Assembly (NCBI RefSeq): GCF_000149955.1
Contig: NC_030989.1
Span: forward strand, 3,109,839 to 3,173,838
Reading direction: 5' to 3'
DNA length: 64,000 nt
DNA from: Fusarium oxysporum f. sp. lycopersici 4287
Taxonomy: Eukaryota; Ascomycota; Sordariomycetes; Hypocreales; Nectriaceae
A program made the translations under genes and the position numbers. Shown here one piece after another: positions 30,677 through 41,686 of this stretch; position 1 is the first letter of the stretch; each line of letters opens with the position of its first letter. The notes beneath the pieces are model-generated. The model ran no database searches, was not told where the DNA came from, and saw nothing but the letters and a program-made list of their open reading frames with translations.

Positions 30677-31903
30677 TTACAGTGTCTTCTTGGCCCAGCC
30701 AACCTGCTGGTTACCGCCATCGAAGACGACGAAAGCAGCCTTGAGAGCAATATCACCGAAGATGTTGATGCCGATGTCATCGCTGGGCTGGATACCACCG
30801 AGGCAGGTAGTAGAGCCATCCTGAACGGGGGCATAGTTGATGTAAGAGCCAGGGATGGTGATGGTAACACCGCCAACGACGAAGCTGAAGCTGGGGAGGG
30901 TAGCAGAGCAGCTGAAGACATAGCCACCATAGCTGGAGCTGTATCGGGCACCGCTGACCTTGGCGTAGTATGCGGAGTTGACATCGTCGGGGAGGAGGAG
31001 AAGAGTGGTACCGGTATCAGCAATACCAGTGATGGGGCTCTTGTTGACTGCGGCCGAACCGATACCATAGCCAGTGGAGGTAAACTCCCAGAAGCCCTCA
31101 GAGGAGTCGACGGAAGCGTATCCGATCTTGCCAGTGTAGGCTGTGCTGTCGATGAAGCCGAAGTTGTACTTTCCGGGCTTCTGGTGCTTCAGATCAGCAG
31201 TGAAGACGGGAGAGCCCAGGGTGCTGGCAGCATTGTCGAAGAAGGTCTTCTGCTGGGTAGGCGTGACGGTGTTGATAGAGCTGAAGCCAAGACCGAGGAG
31301 ACCATCGAGGCCAGTCTCTTGCTCGAACTCGGAAGAGACCTTCTGGGCGGCCTCGACAGCTTGAGAGCTAACAACGAGACCACCGACGGAGACCTTGTCC
31401 TTGTAGACATCCCCAGAAGAGGAGCTTCCGTCACCATAGCTGATCTTCCATGTAGCGCCAGAGAGCTTCTTAGCTGTGCTGCTCTTGGCAGGGTTGTACT
31501 CATCATGACCGCTGCTACCAGTTGTCTCAGTGCTGAAGACCCAGAGATCAGAAGAGCCAGTGTCGAAGTCCAGGTTGAAGGTCTGAGCAGGAGTACCGAT
31601 TTGGACGGGTGTCAACCACTCGACATCCTCGTCAGAGGGTGTAGTGGTGGCACTGCCGCTGCCACTCTGACGCTTGGAGTGAGCGTGAGGAGGTCTCACG
31701 GCCTTGACAGCCTTCTCAAGACCCTTGGGAAGAGGAACGCCGTACTTGGCGTAGACGTGGGCGAGAGCGAGAGGACCGTTCTTGATGAACTTGGGGTTCT
31801 TGACTTGCTCAACGGTGAACTTCTTGTCCTGGGCAGCAGGGGCGCCGAGGGCGATGGAAGCAAAAGCCAGAGAGGCTGTGAGAAGAGCGTTGATGGAAGG
31901 CAT
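30677..31903 (-). CDS. Secreted aspartyl protease (penicillopepsin/aspergillopepsin type)
   Basis: A 408-residue single-exon pepsin-family (A1) protein. A 20-residue signal peptide (cleavage about AL-GAPA) is followed by a propeptide ending at a Kex2-type KR pair (about 77-78). The two catalytic motifs are FDTGSSDLW (Asp about 114) and IADTGTT (Asp about 296), and the flap tyrosine region SYGDGSS is at about 155-162. Two cysteines (FSCSA and TTCLGG) probably form the single disulphide of penicillopepsins. The length fits the family. It would act outside the cell at acidic pH. A TATATAAG core element lies about 100 bp upstream, and four GCCAAG sites lie further up, consistent with pH control through PacC (inference). 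Confidence 0.95.
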   Translation of the reverse strand: MPSINALLTASLAFASIALGAPAAQDKKFTVEQVKNPKFIKNGPLALAHVYAKYGVPLPKGLEKAVKAVRPPHAHSKRQSGSGSATTTPSDEDVEWLTPVQIGTPAQTFNLDFDTGSSDLWVFSTETTGSSGHDEYNPAKSSTAKKLSGATWKISYGDGSSSSGDVYKDKVSVGGLVVSSQAVEAAQKVSSEFEQETGLDGLLGLGFSSINTVTPTQQKTFFDNAASTLGSPVFTADLKHQKPGKYNFGFIDSTAYTGKIGYASVDSSEGFWEFTSTGYGIGSAAVNKSPITGIADTGTTLLLLPDDVNSAYYAKVSGARYSSSYGGYVFSCSATLPSFSFVVGGVTITIPGSYINYAPVQDGSTTCLGGIQPSDDIGINIFGDIALKAAFVVFDGGNQQVGWAKKTL

Positions 31904-32001
31904 CTTGATATCGGTGAGAGGTTTAGAGATAGAGATAAGACCAGAGAAGAGTGAGTGAGTGATGATGATTTATTTCCAAGATGAATGGTTCATATCTCGA
32001 C

Positions 32002-32009
32002 TTATATAT
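32002..32009 (-). promoter_or_regulatory. TATA element of the aspartyl protease
   Basis: TATATAAG on the minus strand, about 100 nt upstream of the ATG at 31903. Confidence 0.5.
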
Positions 32010-32197
32010 CTTGACTGACTCGACGGAGTCTGACATTGATCGAGAAATTCCGCCATACCACCAGTTGGTGATGCTTCATCTATCTCTCGCTAACACCTCG
32101 CTCGGCTTCCAACATCCGAGCCACCTTCCGAGAAAAGACCTACATCGCTGACGTGATTAGTCCCTTTGATCCGCGCGATAGATGCCGGACCTAATTC

Positions 32198-32427
32198 CTT
32201 GGCTGATCTGTCTATGCAGCCTCCCGTCCTTGGCATCTGTTTGGCTTCTTGGCTGCTTCCATCAATCGTGGCAGCCATGAGGTGGTTGCCCCGCTAAGCC
32301 CCAGCGACCCCTTTACCTAACAAAAGGACTTTTCCAGGCATCTTGATTGCAGGAGCGGAATAAAAACGTCTAGTTAACAACGAGCACTTCCGCCGTGTCG
32401 CGACAGGGGTGCATCACCAGTCTTGGC
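32198..32427 (-). promoter_or_regulatory. Cluster of four PacC-type GCCAAG sites
   Basis: CTTGGC on the plus strand (GCCAAG on the minus, in the gene's own orientation) occurs at 32198, 32229, 32248 and 32422. This matches the GCCARG consensus of the pH regulator PacC. The sites lie 295-525 bp upstream of the protease start. Confidence 0.45.
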
Positions 32428-33310
32428 TTAAGCACCTACCGAGAAGGGATGCTACCGCCGATTATGTCCGGAGAATTCGGCATTGCTAAGGCCCTGATAG
32501 GGAGTTGGATCGGGACTCGGCAATGGGAGCGGAGGGACGTTTGTTATGGGTACAGCTGAGACCTAGGATCTATCCGTGATTAAACTGCTTTTGTAAAGGA
32601 ACTATTGGTTAGTTTATCATGTGAACTCTCAAGATATAACCGTTCTAAAACGAGCAGGGTGGTAAAGAGGTGATGCTATTGGTTGAGACGGCGGTTACGA
32701 TAAGCGTAATGAACAAGTTAGATTTCGTGATGCGGATACCCCTGCAGATCATGCCTTATCCGCTCTTAGTCGCGTGGGTTAGTGGTTGCTGGACGGCATT
32801 GCTCCTTTGGCCCTAGATAACATTAAGTCATGCGTTGATGACCTCTTGACCCCGGATGAGTCGCTTCGAAGCTTCTATGCAGATCATTTTGGAGGCCGTG
32901 CGCCAAGAGCGATTTACTTTCACAACCAGACAGAATGTCACGCTGAAAATGAGCTTGCAGCTAGTGAATATTATCGGTACCAGCAACATTCCTCGACACA
33001 AGCAATCAGAAAATAGTCATAACATCAAATTTCATTGATGCGATAAATGGCATCGTGCATTCCTCGACTCCGGTTGAATACTAATAAGAAACCGGAGTTC
33101 ATTAACCATTCAGGGTAATTAGCGACATCATGGCCGAGGTCTCTCATTACCCCTGTCAGGATTTCGGACGAATACAGGGATGCGCCAAGCTAAACGCTTT
33201 GATACACCACAGCACTAACAAAGTCCCCAAAACCAAGCTAAACTGAGACAAGTGCAAAAAGTCCTGTATTATCATTCTTGGACTATAGTTGATAAGAGAT
33301 GTTGCAATCA

Positions 33311-34897
33311 CTATGGCTGTGACTCCGCCAATGAGCACATAGTTTCCGCAACCTCGTTGTAGAAAGCCCGTATCACCGATCCCTCCCTATGGTCCAAATC
33401 GCCGTTCAGGCAACTCCTTACCGCCTCTTGATACTCTGTGCCCATGAAGTGAGCTAGTCTGTCGTCTACCCTGCTGAGCAGCACTTCTTTGAACTTGGCG
33501 GGGTTTTCGTCGTCGCGACGTAAACTCCACGCTACGCGCCATAGACCAACTTCGAGAAGGACGACGCCGAGACTGTATATGTCGAAACCTTTCCGGTATG
33601 ATTCACCCGGAATTCCTTGTGCAGAAGGATGACGATATAGATTGAAACGGACGCTTTGCTCTGGCTTTTCAGTGGTCTCGTCGGCTAAATCTGGACGTGA
33701 GAATTCAAAGCCAACGAGGTATGGCCGAGACCAGATGGGCTGATTGCGCCGCACGGGAATCATGATATTATGGCTTCTGATACTCTTATGGAGCCATCCT
33801 GATGCATGAAGGATAGCTAATGAGAGTGATAGCGTGTAGGCCATACGATATCGATCACCCAATATTGGAAGAGTCTCAGGCGTTGGTGATTTGATCAACG
33901 CTTGTAGAGATACCAGATCTGTTTGTTCACTGGTTCCTAGGGGATATTCGAAGACAAGGCCATATCGACTCTTCTCAATGTCTTCAAAAACTCCCAGGCA
34001 GTTGAGAGTCAAAAGTTCTTCGGGCTTTGCATCAGTGTGCAAGAGTCGTGCAATATTCTGGATTCTTCCTCTGAGCCTGATCCCTTTCTGTCCTTTCCAG
34101 GTAATGTCGTACCGTTTCCACTCGACAACTATCGGAGTCTTGGAGTCAAGTGTTCCAAAGCTTCTTAGTCCGCCAGCGACGTCATCATCTTTCAGAATCT
34201 TGACTCTGTCTGAGCGAATGGTGAGATTAGCATCGCCAGTACTGCTTTTGAATGCAGCCACTCGCTTCTCCAGGTCTTGGTCTAGCTCGTATCCGAGTTG
34301 ACGAAAGTTGATAGCTCGTTTGAGTTTATCAGGTTGTATCACATGCTGAGTCGAGTCGCTGTCCTGAAACAGTACTTGCTGATTATTGCCGATATGCTCC
34401 AAGGACAGCACAGTCTGTGAAAGTGCGATATTTGGATCTCGAGTTGGTAGTAATCGATACAAGTCACTGAGAACTGCGCTTATCTGCACAAGCGTCTTAT
34501 CGTGTTCTTCCACCCCACCAGTCACCAACTTCAGGCGCTCAAGTGCAAGTTCTGATCTCGAGGCCTCACGAAGTGGTTCCAGAGATTCAAGTAGTATTTT
34601 GACTGTTGTTAATGAGGCGAGAACAGCACCTTTGTGTCTCTGAAGAATCCGTTGCTTCTGGATGTCGACTCGCTTAGAGGTCAGTTGATCAAGCCAGTCT
34701 CTCTGCCACTGGTCTAACAACGCCTCCTGGAGTATGAGCTTAGTACGTAACAAGCCAAGATAGCCATCGAGACTGCGTAGTGATTTCCAGAGACCATAAA
34801 TCTTTGCGCAGGCTGTGAAGGCGTCTATCAGGCCACCGAATGCCCCGATTCCGAGACCGGCCGCTCCGACCTGGAAATCTACTAAATCGCTCACCAT
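33311..34897 (-). CDS. HeLo-domain pseudokinase (MLKL-like architecture)
   Basis: A 528-residue single-exon protein. Residues 1 to about 215 match the HeLo (prion-inhibition and propagation) helical domain: a hydrophobic glycine-rich N-terminus (GAAGLGIGAFGGLIDAF) then LLRTKLILQEALLDQWQRDW. In HET-S and relatives this domain permeabilises membranes. Residues about 240-520 are kinase-like: a possible beta-3 Lys in VVEWK (about 261), H-K-S-I-R-S-H-N (370-377) where HRDLKxxN is expected, G-F-E (396-398) in place of DFG, and YRHP near 421 in place of the APE region. Both catalytic aspartates are missing, so it should not phosphorylate. It is divergent from a kinase-ankyrin gene across 244 bp. The role is inferred as a cell-death effector kept in check by its pseudokinase. 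Confidence 0.85.
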   Translation of the reverse strand: MVSDLVDFQVGAAGLGIGAFGGLIDAFTACAKIYGLWKSLRSLDGYLGLLRTKLILQEALLDQWQRDWLDQLTSKRVDIQKQRILQRHKGAVLASLTTVKILLESLEPLREASRSELALERLKLVTGGVEEHDKTLVQISAVLSDLYRLLPTRDPNIALSQTVLSLEHIGNNQQVLFQDSDSTQHVIQPDKLKRAINFRQLGYELDQDLEKRVAAFKSSTGDANLTIRSDRVKILKDDDVAGGLRSFGTLDSKTPIVVEWKRYDITWKGQKGIRLRGRIQNIARLLHTDAKPEELLTLNCLGVFEDIEKSRYGLVFEYPLGTSEQTDLVSLQALIKSPTPETLPILGDRYRMAYTLSLSLAILHASGWLHKSIRSHNIMIPVRRNQPIWSRPYLVGFEFSRPDLADETTEKPEQSVRFNLYRHPSAQGIPGESYRKGFDIYSLGVVLLEVGLWRVAWSLRRDDENPAKFKEVLLSRVDDRLAHFMGTEYQEAVRSCLNGDLDHREGSVIRAFYNEVAETMCSLAESQP

Positions 34898-35141
34898 GTT
34901 GGTCTTTGATCAATCGCCAAACAGACACGTCGGATTTCTGATGATTACAAAAATGATACCGGGAATATGAGAGCTTGAGCCGCATCATATCAGCTGCGGG
35001 GTTTATGCATCTTCGTGGCGGGGTAAATTGATAATCCGGTGAGGCCTGCAGGTTGAGGTCATGTGTCACCTCAGCATCATGATATTCAGCTCGAGGGGTT
35101 TATGAGATGTTGCATGTTTTTCATCCTGTAGTATAATCAAG
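34898..35141. promoter_or_regulatory. Shared 244-bp promoter of the pseudokinase/kinase pair
   Basis: Separates the two divergent start codons. It contains the inverted repeat TGAGGT-8 nt-ACCTCA at 35054-35073 (a seventh arm position mismatches, the eighth pairs). It is close enough to serve both genes. Confidence 0.6.
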
Positions 35142-38100
35142 ATGGAGTTTTCCTCAGCATTCACCTTTCGGCAACAGCCTCAAGAAAACCAAGAATCCAC
35201 TAATGAAGCTCCTATTCCCGTTCCATCTCCTGGTATTCACTGCCCTCACTTTGCGGGATTTATAGCAGTATCCTTCGCAAAGGGTCATAACACTATAGGT
35301 CTGCAGCCTGTGATATCGAATGCTGCCCCTACATTTCAAGATGTATCCCTTGGTGGTGGCTCATTCGATGTTCGAAAAGTCGAAGCGTCTTCTTTTCCGA
35401 TTGGTCTGGGTACGGAGATCTTGAAAGGCCGGAAATATGTCGCCGTTAAACATCCTCTGACGCAAGATGATGGTTCTGTATCATTTGCCGACATAGCCCT
35501 AGAATTACAGATCTTGCGGCACCCTCCCGTCCAGAAAAATGAGAATATTGTCGACTTATTGGCTGTCATGTATCATGATACCGGAAACAAGGAGGGAATA
35601 AGGGTTGTGCCTGCTTTGGTGCTTGAATATGCTGAGTATGGAAATCTCAAGTCATACCAAGAAGCAGGTTATGCGCATTCACTCCATGAGAAGCTAGACA
35701 TTGCTATCGACGCAGCCAGGGGGCTTGAAGGCCTTCACGAAGCAGGGATTGTCCACGGCGATGTCAAGCCCTCCAATCTACTTGTATTCAAGCATCCAAC
35801 CAAAAAAGCCATTGTCAAAATCAGCGACTTTGGCTTTGCGATGCCAATGCAAGGTGGCCAGCTCATCGGAAGTACCGAGGTCTACCGTGCACCTGAGGCA
35901 AAGACAGCAGATTTCAACAGCCGGTATCTTCGTCAACAAGATATTTACTCTTTCGGTTTGACACTGTGGACGGTTCTAGGCGATGGAGTGGCTTACCACA
36001 GTACTTTACCAGACGGCGATAAGCTCGAGAACGTTTGGAAACTTAAGAAGTCCAACCTGATAGCGAGCCTTGCTACTTTCAATGTCCTACATCGTCTGAG
36101 AAGAGAGAACTATCCACTTATGACTCTGGCGAAAGTCATTCTCACGTGCTTGCAGTTCTCCCCAGAGAAGAGATTCTCAAGCATGTCCAAAATTATCGAT
36201 CATCTTGAAGTCACAAAATCTATCGTCAATAGCCTGGACGGGCATGATACCCCAGATGCCAGCGCTTTAAGAGCTGCGCTTCCTACCTTCGAGAGCATCG
36301 TTTACAGAGCCAAAATCCCTGCATCAGATGGAGAGAGATCAGAAAGAATGATTCTGAAGGGACTCACTACTTTGGTCTTTGCCTATCTCAGACAAGAGCT
36401 TGGTCTTCAGGATACTCCCGCAAACATTGATCCCTGGCAGATGTGTAATATGATGACTCACTTCTTGCCAAAAGCACATGAGCGGTACTATTCCTCATTC
36501 ATTCTAGATGAGTCGCCTTTTATCGCTGCGCTTCAGGGTATTTCAAAATCAAGGCTTGAGAAGACGATATCAGAGCTCTTACCTACCATATCGCAACTCT
36601 TACCCAGGGAAGCTAATCCAAGCGAAACCAGTGAAGCTCAGCCTGTTTCTGCTGTGAATGCCTGTTTACTCATCTTGGACTGCGCTGGCCTTTTGAATGA
36701 GCCATTCAATACCGTATTGTTCTCAACGTACGTACCCTAGTTTATTGTCTGGCTTAAAGCTTATTTTCAACCCCTGAACTCAATTCTGTGGCGCTAAGCT
36801 AATTCATGGATAGAGTTACCTCCAAGTCGAATGTGGAGCCAATGCAGCTTTTCAAAGACCAAGACTTCAACCCTGATGTATGTTACAATACCAACGAAGA
36901 AATTGACAGCGGAACTAATTCAATCAAGATTAAGAAAAGCTCAAACATCCTGCAAAAGATTCCAAAGCCTGCCAGGGCCGCCCTCTTCAATAGCCTAAAA
37001 ACTATCTTTGAGACATCTACTAATCAGAATGAAAGAGCGCAAGCCGCCATAAACCTTACTAGTGCCTACATGGATGACATAGGAGTTGAGTACGACTTGA
37101 AGTCGGCGGCTTACTATATACGTCAAGCAGCACAGCTTGGTTCCGAAAAAGCTCGCACTCTCTACACATCTGTATTCTCTCACGTTCCTGGTCAAGAGAC
37201 TCCAGACCAGGAGACGTTGCGTACCTGGGTTGTCGATTCAGCCCAAGCTGGGAACCCAGTTGCTCTCTGGAGGCTGAAAGATGACTGGCCTTCCGACTGG
37301 CAACAAGTTAATCAGAAAGTTCAGCTAGATGAACTAACTCGTCTCGGCATTAACATCGGCGCGTCCGAAGACTTGTCTTCCATGTTAGAAGCCTTGTCCC
37401 TGAGTGAGGTCGAGTTTTCTCACTCCAGGGATATTCTATTGTGGAGTATTGTTATGGACAAGCCAGACGTTACAGCCACCTGCCTAAATCAAAACAATGG
37501 CTTGGTCGAGTTGGCGCTGCAGAATGACGAGACACCTTTACTCCTCGCTGCCCGTCTTGGTCGAAAGCACGTTCTGGAGACAATATTACAACACCCTGGG
37601 TGCGGCAGTGCTGCACAGATTGCGGACGAAAGGGGTATAACACCTCTTCACTGGCTCTGCTCCTTTAAAGACGAAGACCATGAAATCATCGCAAAGCTTC
37701 TGGTCAGCAAAGGTGCCGATCTAAACTCCCCTGCTTGTACAATATCACACACCCAATATGGAATAAAGGTCAACGAAGATGGACTCATGGTTCAAACTCC
37801 TCTACACTGGGCTATCACCCAGAAGAGACTATCTGCTGTGGATACTCTTATCAAATTGGGTGCAGATCCAACATTCTGTATGGAGGCAGAGGAGAGGGAG
37901 GGATCACATCTCTCACCACTTGAACTCGCATGTGGACTGTGCTACTCGCCAGTGGTCGAACGGCTTCTCCAAGAGCCAACAGTCCAGAAAGAAGCCAGCA
38001 AACCAAAACCAATGGTAGGTGGAGGTGAGCTGATGTATTTGCCTCTTTTCCATGTCATATCCGGAACCCCACGCTGGCAACGCCTGTTGACTTTGGGAGT

Positions 38101-39241
38101 CGATTTTGAATCGGAGACAAAGAAGACGATGAAAGCCTTGATTGAGAACGGCGCACCTACTGATGCTGTCTTGCAACTTGGAAGCAACGTTAAGATGGCA
38201 GCAGTCTTTGCCACGGCGTACCATCAATGCGCAGTAGATCTTATGGTTTCAGGTCTTGAGCTGGGATTCGCGAATCAGATCAACGCTACCTTCGGCAGAA
38301 TGTCCAGTGGAGGCTCTGCTTTGCTTCTAGCCATTACGCATGGCGATCGCGATATGTTCAAGGCTCTTGTCGATGCTGGTGCAGATGTCAATGCGGTAGA
38401 TGCTGATGGTCTTAACGCGCTGCACCGTGCTGCAAAAGAAACAGACGACGTCTACTTCGCCAAGACGCTTCTCGATAAGGGCCTTCCGGTCGATCCGATC
38501 ACGCCAGAGCCTTTCAGCGCTTTCTACGCTGCCACTTACAGTGGAAATCTTACTGTTGCACAGTATCTATTCGACAATGGTGCGGATAGAGACCGTGTCC
38601 CTATGTCGATGAAGAGGAGTATAATGTCAGACATGCTCTCGACTGGTACCAGAAATGCTCTCTATCGGGTCAAGTTCTTGCTCAGTCTTCCAGATCGTAA
38701 TGGCTCTGATGGATTCATGGTAAAAGTCGGCGATGAGACGTTCTCCTTGTTCCACTTCACTATCAAGTATGTCGGAGAATTCGCTGGAGACAACGAGGTT
38801 ACTGGCATCATGATTGTCGAACTCCTTCGGAAGTACAATTCCCAGGAACAACTCGACAACACAGCGGGACCACATAAGATGACAGCTCTAGCAGTAGCTG
38901 CCGAAGCTGGCAACTATTTCGTCGTGAGACGACTTCTCGAGTACGGCGCAAATCCGAATATTCCTGACCAATATGGCCGAACAGCGTTGGATCTGGTGTA
39001 CAAGAGATACTGTTTCCCAGAAAAGCTTCCGGCTTTTGAGGAAGCAGATTTGGATGATGAGAAGATGGTGAATAAGATTCTGAATGCTGCGAATGAGAAT
39101 ACGACTGAGTTGATGAGTCTTCTCAAGGCCCATAACGCTGAGACTAGGAGTTGGAGTGCGCCTTCGTGGATTGATGCTGACAGGGGATTGCGTAGCTTGG
39201 ATTGGGTGTTGTATCGCCTCCGCGAAGATCGTAAATCATAG
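35142..39241 (+). CDS. Protein kinase-ankyrin fusion (RIPK4/ANKK1-like architecture)
   Basis: Exons 35142-36727 and 36814-39241 give 1,337 residues. The 86-nt intron (GTACGT donor, GATAG acceptor) joins FS to TVTSK in frame, linking two long frames that could be mistaken for separate genes. The kinase domain (about 70-355) has the ATP Lys in YVAVK (103), Glu in LELQIL (121), HGDVKPSN (Asp 207), DFG (229-231) and RAPE (249-252), so it should be active. Around 609-641 is a Sel1-like repeat (AYYIRQAAQLGS). Ankyrin repeats follow (TPLLLAARLGRKHVLETIL, TPLHWLCS, DVNAVDADGLNALHRAA, KMTALAVAAEAGNYFVVRRLLEYGANPN). It is divergent from the HeLo pseudokinase and the plausible upstream kinase or sensor of that protein. 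No transmembrane segment. Confidence 0.88.
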
Positions 39242-39386
39242 TGGGCAGAGTCAGGTCAAAGCTGCTCAACCATCGCTTATCAACAACAGAAATAGTCTAT
39301 TTTATGGGTATGTTCGGAGTTGCTATATACATTCTATAATGATTATATCTATAACTTTCATTCATTAATTATTCGGGCAAGCCTTT

Positions 39387-41686
39387 TCAAATGAAGGAGT
39401 ATGGTGAGTTATCCCTCACGATGTACACCTCTCCCACCAATATGAGACAGCCAACAGCCATTGAAATCGCAATAATGGGGAAATTGACCCGCGCGAATTC
39501 GTGACTCTTCACATGAATGTGCTTTCGAGCAAGGATATCTCTCCAGAGAAGACCAGCTAGTGATGCGCTGAAGGCGGTACTAAATGCTCCGTAATTGACT
39601 CCAACGGCCATGCTGTAGATCGTGCCCCAGTATGTTCTATCGCTGATGAGTTGGTCGTCGTGACAGTTGATTTCTTTCCATGCTTGGATGATGCGTGATA
39701 GTAAGATAGTGGTGCCAATGTTAGTACCGGAAAACTATGGATTGTCAGCGTCTTCCCAGAATCATCACTTTTGAAAGGGACTTACGTTGGACAAGACACA
39801 CGAAAGGAAGCCCATTCCTCCAATACTTCCAACTGTGCCAGTACGTTTTGACCAATGATACCAACCATAGGCAAAGACGTTGACCCATCCCTTGCTCACT
39901 AGTGCCTGGACTAGTACAAACATGGCGAAAGCAAATGGAACTAGTGCAAACGGAAGATGAGCCATGACGGCCATGACTGTCGGGAAAGTCTCTTGTAGCC
40001 ACTCGTAAGCCCTCTCAAGCGATGCATAGCCTTTTCTAGCCTCGGACAAAAGAGTTGATCTTTCCTCTGGTTCTGTCGCCATGGGTCGACCAGCCTCGAG
40101 CTTCTCGGGTTCCATTTGAGGACTTGGTAATGTTGACAAGGCTCCGGGGTGCAGTGTGTTTTGGTCGCTTGGTGATGAAGGACCTGAGTTGGGTGATTGA
40201 GGCATAGAGCCCGAGATGATGACAGGACTGTTCCCGGCGGTGTTTGATAAAATCACCTTGGGGATGGAATGTGAGTTGGACTGATCATTGGTGGTTTGTA
40301 ACGGAGTGAGAGAAATGCCATGAGTCTGACCATAATCTTCCGAGGTCTGGTGATCAGGAAGACCAGGTACCGTCTCGGTATCAGGTTCAGACTTATCCTG
40401 TGAAGTCTCAGCATATTCCGCTACAAATCGCGCGCGTTCAGCTCTCGCACGCTCCATCTCCCGTCGATAATGAGCTGCCGTTTGCCGCGTCTCCTTGCGA
40501 TGTAACCATCCAAAGCCAAGATCCCAGCAAAACATGACAAACGCTGCTGGAAGAGTCACCCAGAAAACAGGGTGCTCTCCACTCCCGGCACTAGCAGCGT
40601 TGAGAGCCAGAACAGTAATGAGAGTCGCAGACATGATTAGCGCACCAAACATCGCGCCCTTTTTGTCAAGAAAAGGATTCATGATGTACGCGAGCGACAG
40701 CGTCATCCCTTCGCCTGCATTTTCAGCATCTTCAACTTGGTGCTGAACGTAGGGGATGTTGGGGTTCACGGGCCGTTGGGCTCTAGCCTCTTCTGGTAAG
40801 CTGTGCATCTCAATCTTGGAAGGGATAAGCTTTTCGTCAGCGAAAATGACGTAGAGCAGAAAGGGGAAGAGGACAACGGCGGTGACGACGACTGGGACTA
40901 TCATGTTGGCCGTGTAGACAATGAACTTGATGTCGAAGGCTCCAGCGAGGACAAGATTCGTGGGGTTTGACGAGACGAGAATTGCTGAAGCGATGTTGGC
41001 GACTGCGAATTGAGTAAAAATCCAGGCTCGCGGACTCGTAATGTTGCTCGATACGCGCGTCATGTACGCGAGGAATGCCGTTCCAGATAAAATAATAGGA
41101 TCATTGCCGATGAAGCTGCCAAGAAGAAAGAAGAATGAATAAAGGTAAAAGAACAGTCGATGGCCAACTTTTCCTCCCCACGACAACACTTTGAAGGCCA
41201 ACCATCGAATAATACCCGACGCATCGATAGAAATAGCAATGTAAGCCAAAGTGATGAAGAAGACCATAATATCGATCGGGTGGATATTATCAGCGCCTAT
41301 CGTCCCATCGTAAACCTCTTGGCGTCCTATCGCAGAAATAGCTAGTAGAAAGAGATCCGCGATCAAGGGCGCAGTGATGAAATTGACGGGAAAAGTGACT
41401 TTGACAAAATATTTCGAACATCGTGGATTATCATGAAGAATCCCATGATGTGTGCTCGGGGGTATAACTCGCAGTTTGACCGCTAATCTGCATATTAAAT
41501 TGACGAGGGATTTTGGTATGTAAATGGGCATGTGAAATGGCCATAGTACAAGAATATCTGTAGAACCCGGTCAGTGCACGCTGTGTATCCTTGTGAAAGG
41601 GTCGTCTTACTAGCAAGTACAAAGACTATCAACGTTACTATCGAGCGCCATTGTCGTATCTCGCTGGTGTCCACGCCTTTGACCAT
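39387..41686 (-). CDS. ArsB/CitT-superfamily ion permease
   Basis: Exons 41686-41611, 41557-39786 and 39734-39387 give 731 residues. Introns of 53 and 51 nt have GTAAG donors. The short first exon encodes the first membrane segment, completed after splicing (VLANILVLWPF). About a dozen hydrophobic helices fall in two halves, with the paired re-entrant motifs of the ion transporter superfamily: SSNPTNLVLAG in the first half and LSNFSGTNIGTT in the second, the latter formed across intron 2. A polar loop of about 200 residues rich in Ser, Pro and charged residues separates the halves. Relatives include arsenite permeases and Na+/dicarboxylate or citrate carriers; the transported ion is not evident. 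It probably sits in the plasma or vacuolar membrane. Confidence 0.85.

Larger units (their letters stand above)
31904..33310. other. Long intergenic region upstream of the protease
   Basis: Holds the protease promoter. The far part (32700-33300) is AT-rich, with a 76-codon frame at 32786-33016 that lacks recognisable homology. A perfect 10-bp palindrome TGTCGCGACA lies at 32396-32405. Confidence 0.5.

Noticed and set aside
31184..31954. 256-codon plus-strand frame opposite the aspartyl protease
   Set aside because: Antisense shadow of a GC-rich, codon-biased gene; repetitive Glu/Leu/Asp composition is an artefact.
32786..33016. 76-codon frame with protein-like composition
   Set aside because: No start context, no homology recognised and no splice continuation; not enough to call a gene.
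36806..39241. Ankyrin protein as a separate gene starting with MDRVTSK
   Set aside because: That ATG lies inside the intron, eight bases before the acceptor; splicing joins the kinase frame to the ankyrin frame without a break.
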